This document shows, one piece after another, positions 57,252-64,000 of a stretch of DNA of 64,000 nt; the stretch's first letter is position 1; each line of letters opens with the position of its first letter. The notes below the pieces were generated by a model, which saw only the letters and a list, made by a program, of their open reading frames with translations, did no database searches and was not told the DNA's origin. This stretch comes from Ectothiorhodospiraceae bacterium 2226 (GTDB lineage Bacteria; Pseudomonadota; Gammaproteobacteria; GCA-013348725): the NCBI GenBank assembly GCA_013348725.1, contig CP054689.1:1600501-1664500 (forward strand), in the 5' to 3' direction. Made by a program: the position numbers and the translations under genes.

Positions 57252-57716
57252 CTAGCGGGGAGCCGCCGTCACCGTGACGCGAAAACCGGCATGGTGCGGC
57301 GGCGCCTCCTCGTCCGTCACGTAGGCGCCGCGCGCGCGCGTGGGATCGGGATAGGCGTGGCGGTTGACGTAATACACGCGCGTGGCGCCCGGCGCGAGAC
57401 CCGTCAGCACCGCGGTGGAGCGGCCGCCCTCGTCGGCATAGCCGATGGCGGCGACGGTGGGATCGTCCGCGATCAGCCCCCAGTGGTAGCCGCCGCCGAT
57501 GGAGGTCGGCCCCAGACGATGGCGCACGATGGCCTGGCGCTCGCCGACGCCGAGCATGACCTCCGGCATCTCCGCGCCGCGCGGCGGATAGCCGTGCACG
57601 AGGAACTGCGGCCCGCCGCAGCCGGCGACCAAGGCGGCCGCTGCGAGCGCGAGCACGATGCTCGCCCCCCTCGTGCGCGCGTAAAGGCGGCGTCGCGGTT
57701 TGTTGTTTGGGCTCAT
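57252..57716 (-). CDS. Hypothetical lipoprotein with Ig-like (BIG2-type) look
   Basis: 154 residues. Basic N-terminus, hydrophobic segment and lipobox ALVAGC. The mature part reads VMLGVGERQAIVRHRLGP, ADDPTVAAIGYADEGGRSTA, VLTGLAPGATRVYYVNRH, the cadence of a bacterial Ig-like domain (DPTVAxI, GLAPGxTxV). Outer-membrane attached, function unknown. Third lipoprotein gene in 1.2 kb. Confidence 0.65.
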   Translation of the reverse strand: MSPNNKPRRRLYARTRGASIVLALAAAALVAGCGGPQFLVHGYPPRGAEMPEVMLGVGERQAIVRHRLGPTSIGGGYHWGLIADDPTVAAIGYADEGGRSTAVLTGLAPGATRVYYVNRHAYPDPTRARGAYVTDEEAPPHHAGFRVTVTAAPR

Positions 57717-57906
57717 ATCAACCCTGGTCGCCGTGTCGGGCAGGATGTCCGCCCATGCATGTGGTGGGCACGTCGGAGTCTACCGCGCGCGGCAGGGGGC
57801 GCGCACCTGCAAGCCGAGCTCGCTCGCGCGGGAGGCCGGCGCCGGGCCGAAAGCCGCCCGTGGGGATTACGTGGCTATGGGTGACGATCACTCGAGGGGG
57901 GGGCGA

Positions 57907-58254
57907 ATGCGGGACGGACTGTTTATCAGCATCACCTTGGCGCTGGTTGCTGCGGTTGTTCTGTGGCTGGTGCCGTGGATGGGGTTCTCGATCGCGCCGA
58001 AAGCGCTTTGGTGGTTGGCAGGGGGCGCGGCGCTGTTTGCGGGGCTGTTGGTGCTCCTCGGCGAATCGATCGTCGAAGATGGGATCAAGGTCGGCTTCAT
58101 GCTGGCCTGCGCGGGTGTGCTCTGGCTGTCGGATGCCCGCTTAGCCGTGTTCTTTGTGATCGTGCTGCTGTCGGGCGCCGCGGGTATGGCGATGAACCAA
58201 CTCAACCGATTCACCGCGCGGCGGGCGCGGACAATGGTGGAAACTAGGCGGTGA
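57907..58254 (+). CDS. Hypothetical multi-pass membrane protein
   Basis: 115 residues from ATG with GAGGGGGG upstream. Four hydrophobic segments: FISITLALVAAVVLWLVPWM; ALWWLAGGAALFAGLLVLL; GFMLACAGVLWL; AVFFVIVLLSGAAGMAM. A basic tail follows (RRARTMVETRR). Not recognised. It lies just upstream of the convergent tRNA-Arg. Confidence 0.55.
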   Translation: MRDGLFISITLALVAAVVLWLVPWMGFSIAPKALWWLAGGAALFAGLLVLLGESIVEDGIKVGFMLACAGVLWLSDARLAVFFVIVLLSGAAGMAMNQLNRFTARRARTMVETRR

Positions 58255-58297
58255 GGGGGATGCGTCGCTGCCGGCGCATCGCCGGCGCGAAGAAAAA

Positions 58298-58374
58298 TGG
58301 CGCGCCCGACAGGATTCGAACCTGTGACCTTTGGCTTCGGAGGCCAACACTCTATCCAGCTGAGCTACGGGCGC
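58298..58374 (-). tRNA. tRNA-Arg (anticodon CCG)
   Basis: 77 bases including encoded CCA. Acceptor GCGCCCG/CGGGCGC, D arm GCTCAGCTGGATAGAGT, anticodon stem TTGGC/GCCAA with loop CTCCGAA (anticodon CCG, reads CGG). T arm ACAGG-TTCGAAT-CCTGT. Its 5' 19 bases and a piece of its anticodon arm recur in the repeats to the right. Confidence 0.96.
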
Positions 58375-58775
58375 TATGAACTGATTGTCTGGTGGTTCTG
58401 ATCACCACCGTGCCGCCATTGGGGTCGTGTTGGCGGCCAACACTCGTTTGCGCGCTCCTGCGTCGAGCACCGCGCGCAAACGCCAGGGCTCGGCTCCTGC
58501 CTCGCCCGCTCGGCGGGGCGAAGATTCACTGGATCTTCGCCTGGTTCCGCCTCGCCCAGCTGAGCTACGGGCGCTATGAACTGATTGTCTGGTGGTTCTG
58601 ATCACCACCGTGCCGCCATTCGGGTCGTGTTGGCGGCCAACACCCGCTTGCGCGCTCCTTGCGTCGAGCACCGCGCGCAAACGCCAGGGCTCGGCTCCTG
58701 CCTCGCCCGCTCGGCGGGGCGAAGATTCACTGGATCTTCGCCTGGTTCCGCCTCGCCCAGCTGAGCTACGGGCGC
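58356..58775 (-). repeat. Two 200-bp tandem repeats bounded by tRNA-Arg 5' fragments
   Basis: Two nearly identical units (58356-58555, 58556-58756; period 200/201) plus the start of a third (58757-58775). Each boundary is the same 19 bases as the tRNA 5' end (GCGCCCGTAGCTCAGCTGG on the minus strand). Inside each unit lie inverted repeats: GGTGGT/ACCACC, GTTGG/CCAAC, GTTTGCGCGC/GCGCGCAAAC and GCGAAGAT/ATCTTCGC. An 11-mer GAGTGTTGGCC, the tRNA D-to-anticodon segment, occurs in the first unit. No gene fits. It lies on the 5' side of the tRNA. Confidence 0.9.
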
Positions 58776-58962
58776 GGGGGCGCGCGAAGGGAGCATAGGA
58801 TACTCTTCGCCCCGCGCGACGTCCATGCGCCGCCGCTTTGGCTTGAGGGGCTGCCCCAACATGGGGCGCGCTGTGGACGCGCGCGCACTGCGGCGAGGCA
58901 GGCGGCCGCGGTCGCCGTTACTACTTCAAGTTATCCCTTTGTTCTCTCATCGATTCTGCGCA

Positions 58963-58979
58963 TTGGCACGGTGGGTGCA
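58963..58979 (+). promoter_or_regulatory. Sigma-54-like promoter upstream of the TorF-type porin
   Basis: TTGGCACG, four bases, then GTGCA: the -24 GG (58965-58966) and -12 GC (58977-58978) have the required spacing and only one position differs from TTGGCACG-N4-TTGCA. A symmetric GCCCC-AACA-TGGGGC lies about 100 bases upstream (58851-58866) and might be an activator site. Confidence 0.55.
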
Positions 58980-59084
58980 GTGCTGTGCCCGGGAGCCACA
59001 GCTGGTGGCGCTGTGCAGGGACGTGCTCAGGCCGGGTGAGTTCGCCCGATGTGTATCGATGGTAGTGATTGGGAGACAGACGCA

Positions 59085-59816
59085 ATGAAGAACGTACGAG
59101 TATCGACCATGCGACCGCTGGCGCTGGCCATGGTATTGGCATTCCCGGCCGCGGGCGCAAGCTCGCTGGCGCAGGCGGAGGTGAGCGGGTCGGTCGACGT
59201 GCTCTCGCAGTATGTCTTGCGCGGCATCGTGAACGCGCCCGAGAACGAGAACGTCGCCGTGCAGGCGGGGCTGGAGTACGGCCACGCCTCGGGCATGTAC
59301 GCCGGCTACTGGGCCTCCAACCTCGGCTACGGCGAGGATGGCGCGCAGGGTGTGGAGAACAACCTCTACGCGGGCTATGCGGGCGAGGCGGGCGCCTTCG
59401 GCTATGACCTCGGGGTGCTGTATTACGCCTACCTGAACGCCGGCGACGACGTGGACGCCCCGGAGATCTACGCCAGCCTGTCCTACGGGCCGTTCATGCT
59501 CGGCGCCGCCTACCTCGCCGACGACGTGACCTGGGGCAACCGGGGCGACATCTACTGGACCCTCGGCTACGAGACGGCGCTGCCGGGCGACTTCAGCCTC
59601 GGCGCGCTGCTCGGCTACTACACCTACAGCGACAGCGGCGACTTCATCCCCGCCACGGCCGAAAGCTCGGCTTTCCGGCATTTCAATCTCACCCTGTCGC
59701 GCACCTTGGGCACCACCGGTGCCGAGATGAGCATTACCGGCATTCTGGGTGGTAAGGACCGCGACGGCGTGAGCCAGGACAACGCGGTCGTGCTCGGCCT
59801 GCACTACGCCTTCTGA
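59085..59816 (+). CDS. TorF family putative outer-membrane porin
   Basis: 243 residues from ATG with GGGAG upstream. Signal peptide (LALAMVLAFPAAGASSLAQA). The mature part alternates Tyr/Trp/Gly-rich strands: VDVLSQYVLRGIVNAPENEN, GMYAGYWASNLGYG, DIYWTLGYETALPGDFSLGA. It ends NAVVLGLHYAF, the terminal aromatic of a beta-barrel. TorF-type proteins (TIGR02001) often sit near glnK-amtB; here no such genes are present, but a sigma-54-like promoter precedes the gene. The substrate is unknown. Confidence 0.85.
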   Translation: MKNVRVSTMRPLALAMVLAFPAAGASSLAQAEVSGSVDVLSQYVLRGIVNAPENENVAVQAGLEYGHASGMYAGYWASNLGYGEDGAQGVENNLYAGYAGEAGAFGYDLGVLYYAYLNAGDDVDAPEIYASLSYGPFMLGAAYLADDVTWGNRGDIYWTLGYETALPGDFSLGALLGYYTYSDSGDFIPATAESSAFRHFNLTLSRTLGTTGAEMSITGILGGKDRDGVSQDNAVVLGLHYAF

Positions 59817-59849
59817 GTCGGGGAGCCCCTCCGTCGGGAGCTTTGCGGT

Positions 59850-59880
59850 GCGGCGTGTGAACGTCGCGCCGCTTTTTTCT
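59850..59880 (+). terminator. Rho-independent terminator after the porin gene
   Basis: Stem GCGGCG/CGCCGC (59850-59855 with 59867-59872) followed by TTTTTTCT. Confidence 0.8.
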
Positions 59881-59930
59881 TTCTGCTGGTAAGGCCTTGC
59901 GCGTCCCGGCGCGCATTGGGGACGGGTTCT

Positions 59931-59959
59931 TTATCTATATTAGCGCTTGCCGTTATAAT
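59931..59959 (+). promoter_or_regulatory. Promoter of cytochrome c gene with CTATATTAGCGC element
   Basis: -10 TATAAT (59954-59959), a perfect match, with a weak -35 TTATCT (59931-59936), 17-base spacer. The 12-mer CTATATTAGCGC (59935-59946) starts 19 bases before the -10, the same distance as at 37168-37187. Confidence 0.6.
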
Positions 59960-60018
59960 GCCGGCCTTCGCGCGTAGCTTGCGCCCCAATTTCTAATGAG
60001 CCTTCGAGCGAGGTAGTC

Positions 60019-60492
60019 GTGAGCCAGCAAGATAACGCCATGGCCGATATCCTGAAGTGGGTCCTAATCCTCGGTGTTGTTGCGGCCGTGGTGTTGTGGG
60101 TGATGCACGCACTGTTCGGCGGCGGTCCCGACCGCGAGCCGGATCCCCGCCAGCAGGCCGCCGTCGAGCAGCGTATCGCGCCGTTCGGAACCGTGCAGAG
60201 CGGTGAGGTGGCCCAGGTTGCCGCCGGTGAAGGCGAGGTCCGCGCCGGTGCCGACGTGTACGCCGCGAGCTGCGCCGCCTGCCATACGGCGGGTGTGGCC
60301 GGCGCGCCGCGTACCGGTCAGGCGGGCGATTGGCAGCCACGCCTCGACGAGCGCGGCATGGACGGGCTGCTCCAGAACGCCATCACCGGCATCGGCGGCA
60401 TGCCCCCGCGCGGCGGCGCCCCCAACGTCACCGACGAGGAGCTGCAGGCGGCCATCGAGCACATGCTGCAGGAGAGCGGCGTCTCTCCGTAG
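60019..60492 (+). CDS. Membrane-anchored monohaem cytochrome c (c5 family)
   Basis: 157 residues from GTG, with GAGCGAGG upstream. An uncleaved-looking N-terminal helix (ILKWVLILGVVAAVVLWVMHAL) anchors it. A flexible Pro/Glu linker leads to one haem site CAACH at about residue 84. GVAGAPRTGQAGDWQPRLDE parallels the other c5-like protein (37311), and GGMPPRGGAP holds a Met ligand candidate. Probably an electron carrier on the periplasmic face. Shares its promoter element with the other cytochrome. Confidence 0.9.
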   Translation: MSQQDNAMADILKWVLILGVVAAVVLWVMHALFGGGPDREPDPRQQAAVEQRIAPFGTVQSGEVAQVAAGEGEVRAGADVYAASCAACHTAGVAGAPRTGQAGDWQPRLDERGMDGLLQNAITGIGGMPPRGGAPNVTDEELQAAIEHMLQESGVSP

Positions 60493-60517
60493 TTCGCTTC
60501 AGCGCCCGTAGCACGAA

Positions 60518-60550
60518 CGCCGGCCACCGCGACGCGGGGCCGGCGTTTTT
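60518..60550 (+). terminator. Rho-independent terminator after the cytochrome gene
   Basis: Eight-base-pair stem CGCCGGCC/GGCCGGCG (60518-60525 with 60538-60545), then TTTTT. The remaining 200 bases up to the GGDEF-EAL gene show nothing clear. Confidence 0.85.
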
Positions 60551-60748
60551 GTTGCGCGGTCGATCGTTGGCGAGAGTGGCCTATCGAACGTCGCCGCCTC
60601 TCGGCACCCGGTACCCCCTGCCCTGCCGCCAGGCGTTTCGGCCGTGCCTCCGGGGCCCACTTCCCAACTTTAGCGCCGCGGCGGTTGTAATTCGGTATCA
60701 AGCGGCGGTAAAAGAAGAACTAACAGCAGTGGCGGCGGGAGGCAGTCG

Positions 60749-62407
60749 ATGAGAGGGGACCCGGGGGCCGGTCGCTACGCGATCGCTGGTGTCGTCCTCG
60801 GCGCGGGTTTCGTGCTCGCGGCCTTCCTCGTGCTCGGCGCCACGGGCCGGCTGGTGATCCACAATGGATTGCTCGCAGGGCTGGCCGCGGCGCATCGCAG
60901 CGAGCCGCTGCTCTACATCATTCACTTCGCCCCCTGGGTGCTGGGCCTGTTCGCTTGGCTGGTGGGCGTCCAGCAGGTGCGCATCCAGCGCTTCTCGGCG
61001 AGTATCCAGGCCGAGGTCGAAACCAAGACGCGCGATCTGCAGCAGGCGCTGGCCGACACCCGGCGCGCCAACGAGACCATTCTGCATCTCGCCGAACACG
61101 ACGCCCTCACCGGCCTGTTTAACCGAGCCCGCATCCAAAAGGACCTCGCGCGTTGGGCGGAGCACGCGCGCCGCTACAGCCGTCCGGTGGCGTTGATGTT
61201 CGTGGATCTGGACCACTTCAAGCAGGTAAACGACGGGTTCGGGCATGCGGCGGGGGATGAGTACCTGCGCGGCGTGGCCGAGCGCATCTGCGCCAGCCTA
61301 CGCAACACGGACGCGGTCGGCCGCTGGGGCGGCGATGAATTCGCGGTGGTGCTGCCCGAGACCGACGCGCAGCGGGCGGGCGAGGTCGGCGACAAGCTGA
61401 TCGAGACCCTGCGCGCGACGCCGCTGATGGCCGGCGGGCAGGAGTGGTGCGTGTCGGCCAGCGTCGGTATCGCCGTGATGCCGCAGGACACGCGCAACGC
61501 CGACGAATTGATCGTCTTCGCCGACGCGGCCATGTACCAAGCGAAGGGCGCCGGCGGGGGCACTTGGCGCCACTACAGCAGTTCCTCGCAGGAGCTTGCG
61601 CGCGTGCAGGAGCGGGTGCGCTGGGAGGCGCGGCTACGCCGTGCGCTCGAAACCGACCAGTTCATCGTGCACTACCAGCCGGTGCTGGACTTGGTCAGCG
61701 GCGAGACCGTCGGCTACGAGGCCTTGCTGCGGATGGAGGCCAGCGATGGGGCGCTCGTGGAGGCGCGCTTGTTCCTCGACTACGCCGATCAGTTCGACCT
61801 CTCGGTGGCCATCGACCGCATGGTGATCCGCAAGGCGATGCACCGCCTCGCCTCCCTGGCCGAGCAGGACAGCCGGGTGTGGGTGTCCGTCAACCTCTCG
61901 CGCAGGGCGCTGCGTGAACCGGCCCTTGCCGACGAGGTGAAGGAGTTGGCAAAGAAGGTGGGGGTGGATCTGACCCGCCTGAGCTTCGAGGTCAGCGAGA
62001 CCATGGCCGCCTTGCAGGAGGTCGAGGCCATGGAGTTGATGGAGCGTCTACGCGGGCTGGGCTGCCGCGTCATCCTCGACGATTTCGGCGTGGGTATCTC
62101 CGCGCTGTACGCCCTGGAGCGCTTCCGCGTCGATTTCGTGAAGCTCGACGCGCGCCTGGTGCACCAGGTCAGTCAGGAGGCCAGCGAACGTTTGGTCACC
62201 AGCCTGGTAGAAGTGAGCCACGGACTCGGTGCGCGCGTGATCGCCAAGTGCGTGGAGGACTGCGCCCGCATCGCACGCTTGCGCCACGCAGGCGTCGACC
62301 TCGTGCAGGGCTACGCTATCGGCGTGCCGATCGAGGCCATTGACCCGCTGGTGAGCAGCGACTGCCCGCACGACCTGAGCGTCTCGGACCCGCGAGCCGC
62401 CCCGTAA
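60749..62407 (+). CDS. Membrane GGDEF-EAL protein with substituted EAL catalytic residue
   Basis: 552 residues. Two N-terminal membrane helices (about 12-32 and 55-76), a coiled coil (about 80-112), then GGDEF and EAL. The GGDEF is canonical (RWGGDEFAVVL, 194-198) with an intact inhibitory RxxD (R186-D189), so diguanylate cyclase activity is likely. The EAL keeps EALLRM (324-326), VNLS, FEVSET, LDDFGVGIS and KLD, but the AEGVE loop is AKCVED, with K500 replacing the general-base Glu. Phosphodiesterase activity is therefore doubtful; the domain may bind c-di-GMP instead. Confidence 0.92.
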   Translation: MRGDPGAGRYAIAGVVLGAGFVLAAFLVLGATGRLVIHNGLLAGLAAAHRSEPLLYIIHFAPWVLGLFAWLVGVQQVRIQRFSASIQAEVETKTRDLQQALADTRRANETILHLAEHDALTGLFNRARIQKDLARWAEHARRYSRPVALMFVDLDHFKQVNDGFGHAAGDEYLRGVAERICASLRNTDAVGRWGGDEFAVVLPETDAQRAGEVGDKLIETLRATPLMAGGQEWCVSASVGIAVMPQDTRNADELIVFADAAMYQAKGAGGGTWRHYSSSSQELARVQERVRWEARLRRALETDQFIVHYQPVLDLVSGETVGYEALLRMEASDGALVEARLFLDYADQFDLSVAIDRMVIRKAMHRLASLAEQDSRVWVSVNLSRRALREPALADEVKELAKKVGVDLTRLSFEVSETMAALQEVEAMELMERLRGLGCRVILDDFGVGISALYALERFRVDFVKLDARLVHQVSQEASERLVTSLVEVSHGLGARVIAKCVEDCARIARLRHAGVDLVQGYAIGVPIEAIDPLVSSDCPHDLSVSDPRAAP

Positions 62408-62529
62408 GCGATGCGCGCGTTCCTCCAGGTCACCTTCGAGGCACTGGTCTTGGCTTTCTTCGCCCCTTGCGCAGGTTGCTTCAGCCCCGCCGCTGGCGTG
62501 CGTACCGAATTTTTGCAACACTCCCGCCG

Positions 62530-63342
62530 ATGAAGACCCTCCCCGATTTGGCTACCGTCGTCGAGGTGGTGCGCGACATCGCGCGCCGAGAGATCCTGCC
62601 CCGCGCGCAGGACGTGCGCAGCACCCGCAAGGCCGACGGCAGCCTCGTGACCGAGGCCGATCACGCCGTGCAGGCCGCATTGCAGGCCGAGCTGCACCGG
62701 CGCTGGCCCGAGGTCGCGCTGCTCGGCGAGGAGATGGCGTGCGAGGAGCAGGCGGGGCTGATCCAGCACTCCGCCAGTGCGCTGTGGTGCCTCGATCCGC
62801 TGGACGGCACCAGCAACTTCGCCGTCGGGCTGCCTTTCTTTTGCACCTCGCTCGCCTTGCTGCACGAGGGGGAGGTGGTGCAGGGCGTCGTGTACGACCC
62901 GCTGCGCGACGAGTGCTATGCGGCCGAAAAAGGCCGCGGTGCGTCGTTGAACGGTGTGCGGCTTGGCACCGTGCGCCCCGCCTCCCCCTTGCGGGGCGGC
63001 GTCGGGCTGGTCGACCTCAAGCGCCTGCCGCGCGCGCTCGCCGAGCGCCTGGTGCGCGAGCCCCCCTATGCCTCGCAGCGCAGCCTCGGTTCGGTGGCGC
63101 TGGACTGGTGCTGGGTCGCCGCCGGGCGCGTGCACGTCTATCTGCACGGCAAACAGAAGCTGTGGGACTACGCCGCCGGTGAGCTGATCCTGCGCGAAGC
63201 GGGCGGGCATTCCGCCACCCTCGATGGCGAGAGCGTCTCCCGCCCCTCGCTTGCCCCCCGCTCCTCGGTGGCCGCGCTGGACGAGGCGCTGTTCCAGGAA
63301 TGGGCGGCGTGGCTTGGGGTGCCGGGGCACCAGCGCGGCTGA
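62530..63342 (+). CDS. Inositol monophosphatase family protein
   Basis: 270 residues from ATG 62530. Mg-dependent phosphatase fold with metal sites E in LLGEEMACEE and the signature WCLDPLDGTSNFAVGLPFF. The second signature is LHGKQKLWDYAAGELILREAGG. Substrates in the family include inositol phosphates, fructose-1,6-bisphosphate, histidinol phosphate and PAP; the choice is not visible here. The frame is open further upstream, but without family similarity. It starts 122 bases after the GGDEF-EAL gene. Confidence 0.9.
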   Translation: MKTLPDLATVVEVVRDIARREILPRAQDVRSTRKADGSLVTEADHAVQAALQAELHRRWPEVALLGEEMACEEQAGLIQHSASALWCLDPLDGTSNFAVGLPFFCTSLALLHEGEVVQGVVYDPLRDECYAAEKGRGASLNGVRLGTVRPASPLRGGVGLVDLKRLPRALAERLVREPPYASQRSLGSVALDWCWVAAGRVHVYLHGKQKLWDYAAGELILREAGGHSATLDGESVSRPSLAPRSSVAALDEALFQEWAAWLGVPGHQRG

Positions 63343-63787
63343 GCCGCCGCGGAGCCATTGCGGCTGGTGCATTTGCGCCGCTCACTGGGCAGTGCAGGGC
63401 AGTGCCGGCTTCAAGTTTCCCCGCCTGCTGCGCAGGCGGCCCTCCCCCTAACCCCCTCCCACTGCGCGGGAGGGGGAATTGAAACATGCGGACGCTTGCC
63501 GCACCCGCGCGCCTTTACTCCCTACCCCCGCGCCAGTGCGGGAGGGCGGGGAGGGGGCCGGGCCGTAGGCGCGGGAGGGGGAATTGAAACAACATGCGGA
63601 CGCCGGCCGCACCCGCGCACCTTTACTCCCTCCCCCGCGTCAGTGGGGGAGGGCTGGGGAGTGTGCAAACCGGCTACATAGGTAACACCTTGGACCGGGC
63701 ACATGGGTGACAGGTACACCGCGTCGGCAGGAGGGCCTGCCGCACCGTGGATAACAACCTGGGCCCCGCGCCCAGCGGCGATGGCGG
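63343..63787. repeat. GC-rich repeat cluster, two units of about 105 bp, and an IS-like remnant
   Basis: No gene. A hairpin CCGCCTG/CAGGCGG sits at 63421-63439. Two units follow (from 63466 and 63571) with the order GCGGGAGGGGGAATTGAAAC, ATGCGGACGC, GCCGCACCCGCGC, CCTTTACTCCCT, then a C-run/G-run palindrome. The palindromic part (63626-63660) is the same repeat that the IS110 element occupies near 47.5 kb. At 63676-63715, CATAGGTAACAC and CATGGGTGACAG form a short direct repeat resembling the end of an insertion sequence; that remnant is uncertain. Confidence 0.75.
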
Positions 63788-64000
63788 CTACTGCCCGAGC
63801 AGCCCGCGCAGGTTGGCCAGATGCGCCTGGCCGCGCGACTGGCGCTCTTCGGGGTCGACCTGTTCGCCTTTGCCTTCCCACTTGAGGTCGTCGGCAGGCA
63901 GTTCCTGGAGGAAGCGGCTGGGTTCGGTGTCGATCAACTCGCCGCCGCGCTTGCGCTTGCGCGCGTACGTGAAAGTGAGCGTGCGCTGGGCGCGGGTGAT
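63788..64000 (-). CDS. rep: ATP-dependent DNA helicase Rep, C-terminal end only
   Basis: Seventy C-terminal residues; the gene continues beyond the window. ITRAQRTLTFTYARKRK is helicase motif VI of the UvrD/Rep family (Q and R of the nucleotide sensor). It is followed by IDTEPSRFLQELPADDLKWE and HLANLRGLLGQ, the Rep-type tail rather than UvrD or PcrA. Rep is a 3'-5' helicase that clears proteins ahead of replication forks. Confidence 0.88.
   Translation of the reverse strand: MTRAQRTLTFTYARKRKRGGELIDTEPSRFLQELPADDLKWEGKGEQVDPEERQSRGQAHLANLRGLLGQ

Noticed and set aside
58556-58775. Additional tRNA-Arg genes
   Set aside because: Only the first 19 bases and an 11-base fragment are present; T arm, anticodon loop and 3' acceptor are missing.
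63466-63590. CRISPR-like repeat ending GGAATTGAAAC
   Set aside because: Only two copies, about 105 bases apart, with the intervening sequence also repeated rather than variable, and no cas genes nearby. It is part of a longer intergenic repeat.
63676-63715. A complete insertion sequence near the right edge
   Set aside because: Only short direct repeats resembling an IS end are visible; no transposase or second end is present between them and rep.

Overview
This is a 64-kb chromosomal window, roughly 70 % G+C, from a respiring, high-GC gammaproteobacterium. The evidence is gene order. lysA-dapF-DUF484-xerC is a standard gammaproteobacterial cluster. The stretch thrB-like / DUF2782 / polA / sRNA-like gap / engB / two cytochromes c / dsbA / endonuclease-like follows the Pseudomonas polA neighbourhood. 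ResB/CcsB cytochrome maturation, a K+-type membrane pyrophosphatase, a persulfide dioxygenase and ergothioneine genes point to a sulfur-associated lineage such as the Chromatiales/Ectothiorhodospiraceae; that placement is inference.

Layout. 1-4.4 kb: lysine/DAP biosynthesis operon ending in xerC. 4.5-13.9 kb: a 2OG oxygenase, two secreted proteins (one a YCF48-like propeller), an atypical ion channel, a CCAEP-tail radical SAM enzyme, and a ChaN-PDZ protein coupled to an M1 peptidase. 13.9-21.1 kb (minus): DUF502, transaldolase, DUF938, persulfide dioxygenase, and a PhnD-like protein coupled to a PAS-GGDEF-EAL sensor. 21.3-23.6 kb: egtBD (ergothioneine). 23.6-26.8 kb (minus): arsenic operon arsI-arsR-arsJ-methyltransferase-arsC. 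26.9-29.1 kb: SDR and glutamate dehydrogenase. 29.1-33.1 kb (minus): TRAP permease pair, a homoserine-kinase-like protein that has lost its catalytic loop, DUF2782 and a LOG protein. 33.3-44.9 kb: polA, a predicted structured sRNA, engB, cytochromes c, ResB/CcsB, DsbA, an acetolactate-synthase-like enzyme and an EEP hydrolase. 45-52.8 kb: a membrane protein with a broken-looking start, an MBL hydrolase, an IS110 element, a proton/sodium pyrophosphatase and a periplasmic GH13 enzyme. 52.8-58.3 kb: accessory region with small lipoproteins, a Sel1 protein and a HIT gene coupled to a phosphorothioate-dependent restriction gene. 58.3-64 kb: tRNA-Arg(CCG) with a 200-bp tandem repeat built around tRNA fragments, a TorF-type porin behind a sigma-54-like promoter, cytochrome c5, a GGDEF-EAL protein with a substituted EAL base, an inositol-phosphatase-family enzyme, GC-rich repeats and the 3' end of rep.

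Strongest leads. (1) The IS110 element sits inside a chromosomal repeat, and its non-coding end contains readable candidate bridge-RNA guides for both the target and its own ends. (2) An ErsA/Spot 42-like sRNA between polA and engB has four consecutive hairpins and a sigma-E-like promoter. (3) The HIT + SBD-HNH pair may be a two-gene defence module. (4) Tandem 200-bp repeats seeded by tRNA-Arg fragments. (5) A pseudo-homoserine kinase. (6) Two cytochrome c promoters share an identical 12-mer at the same distance from the -10. No searches or foldings were run; everything was read by eye.
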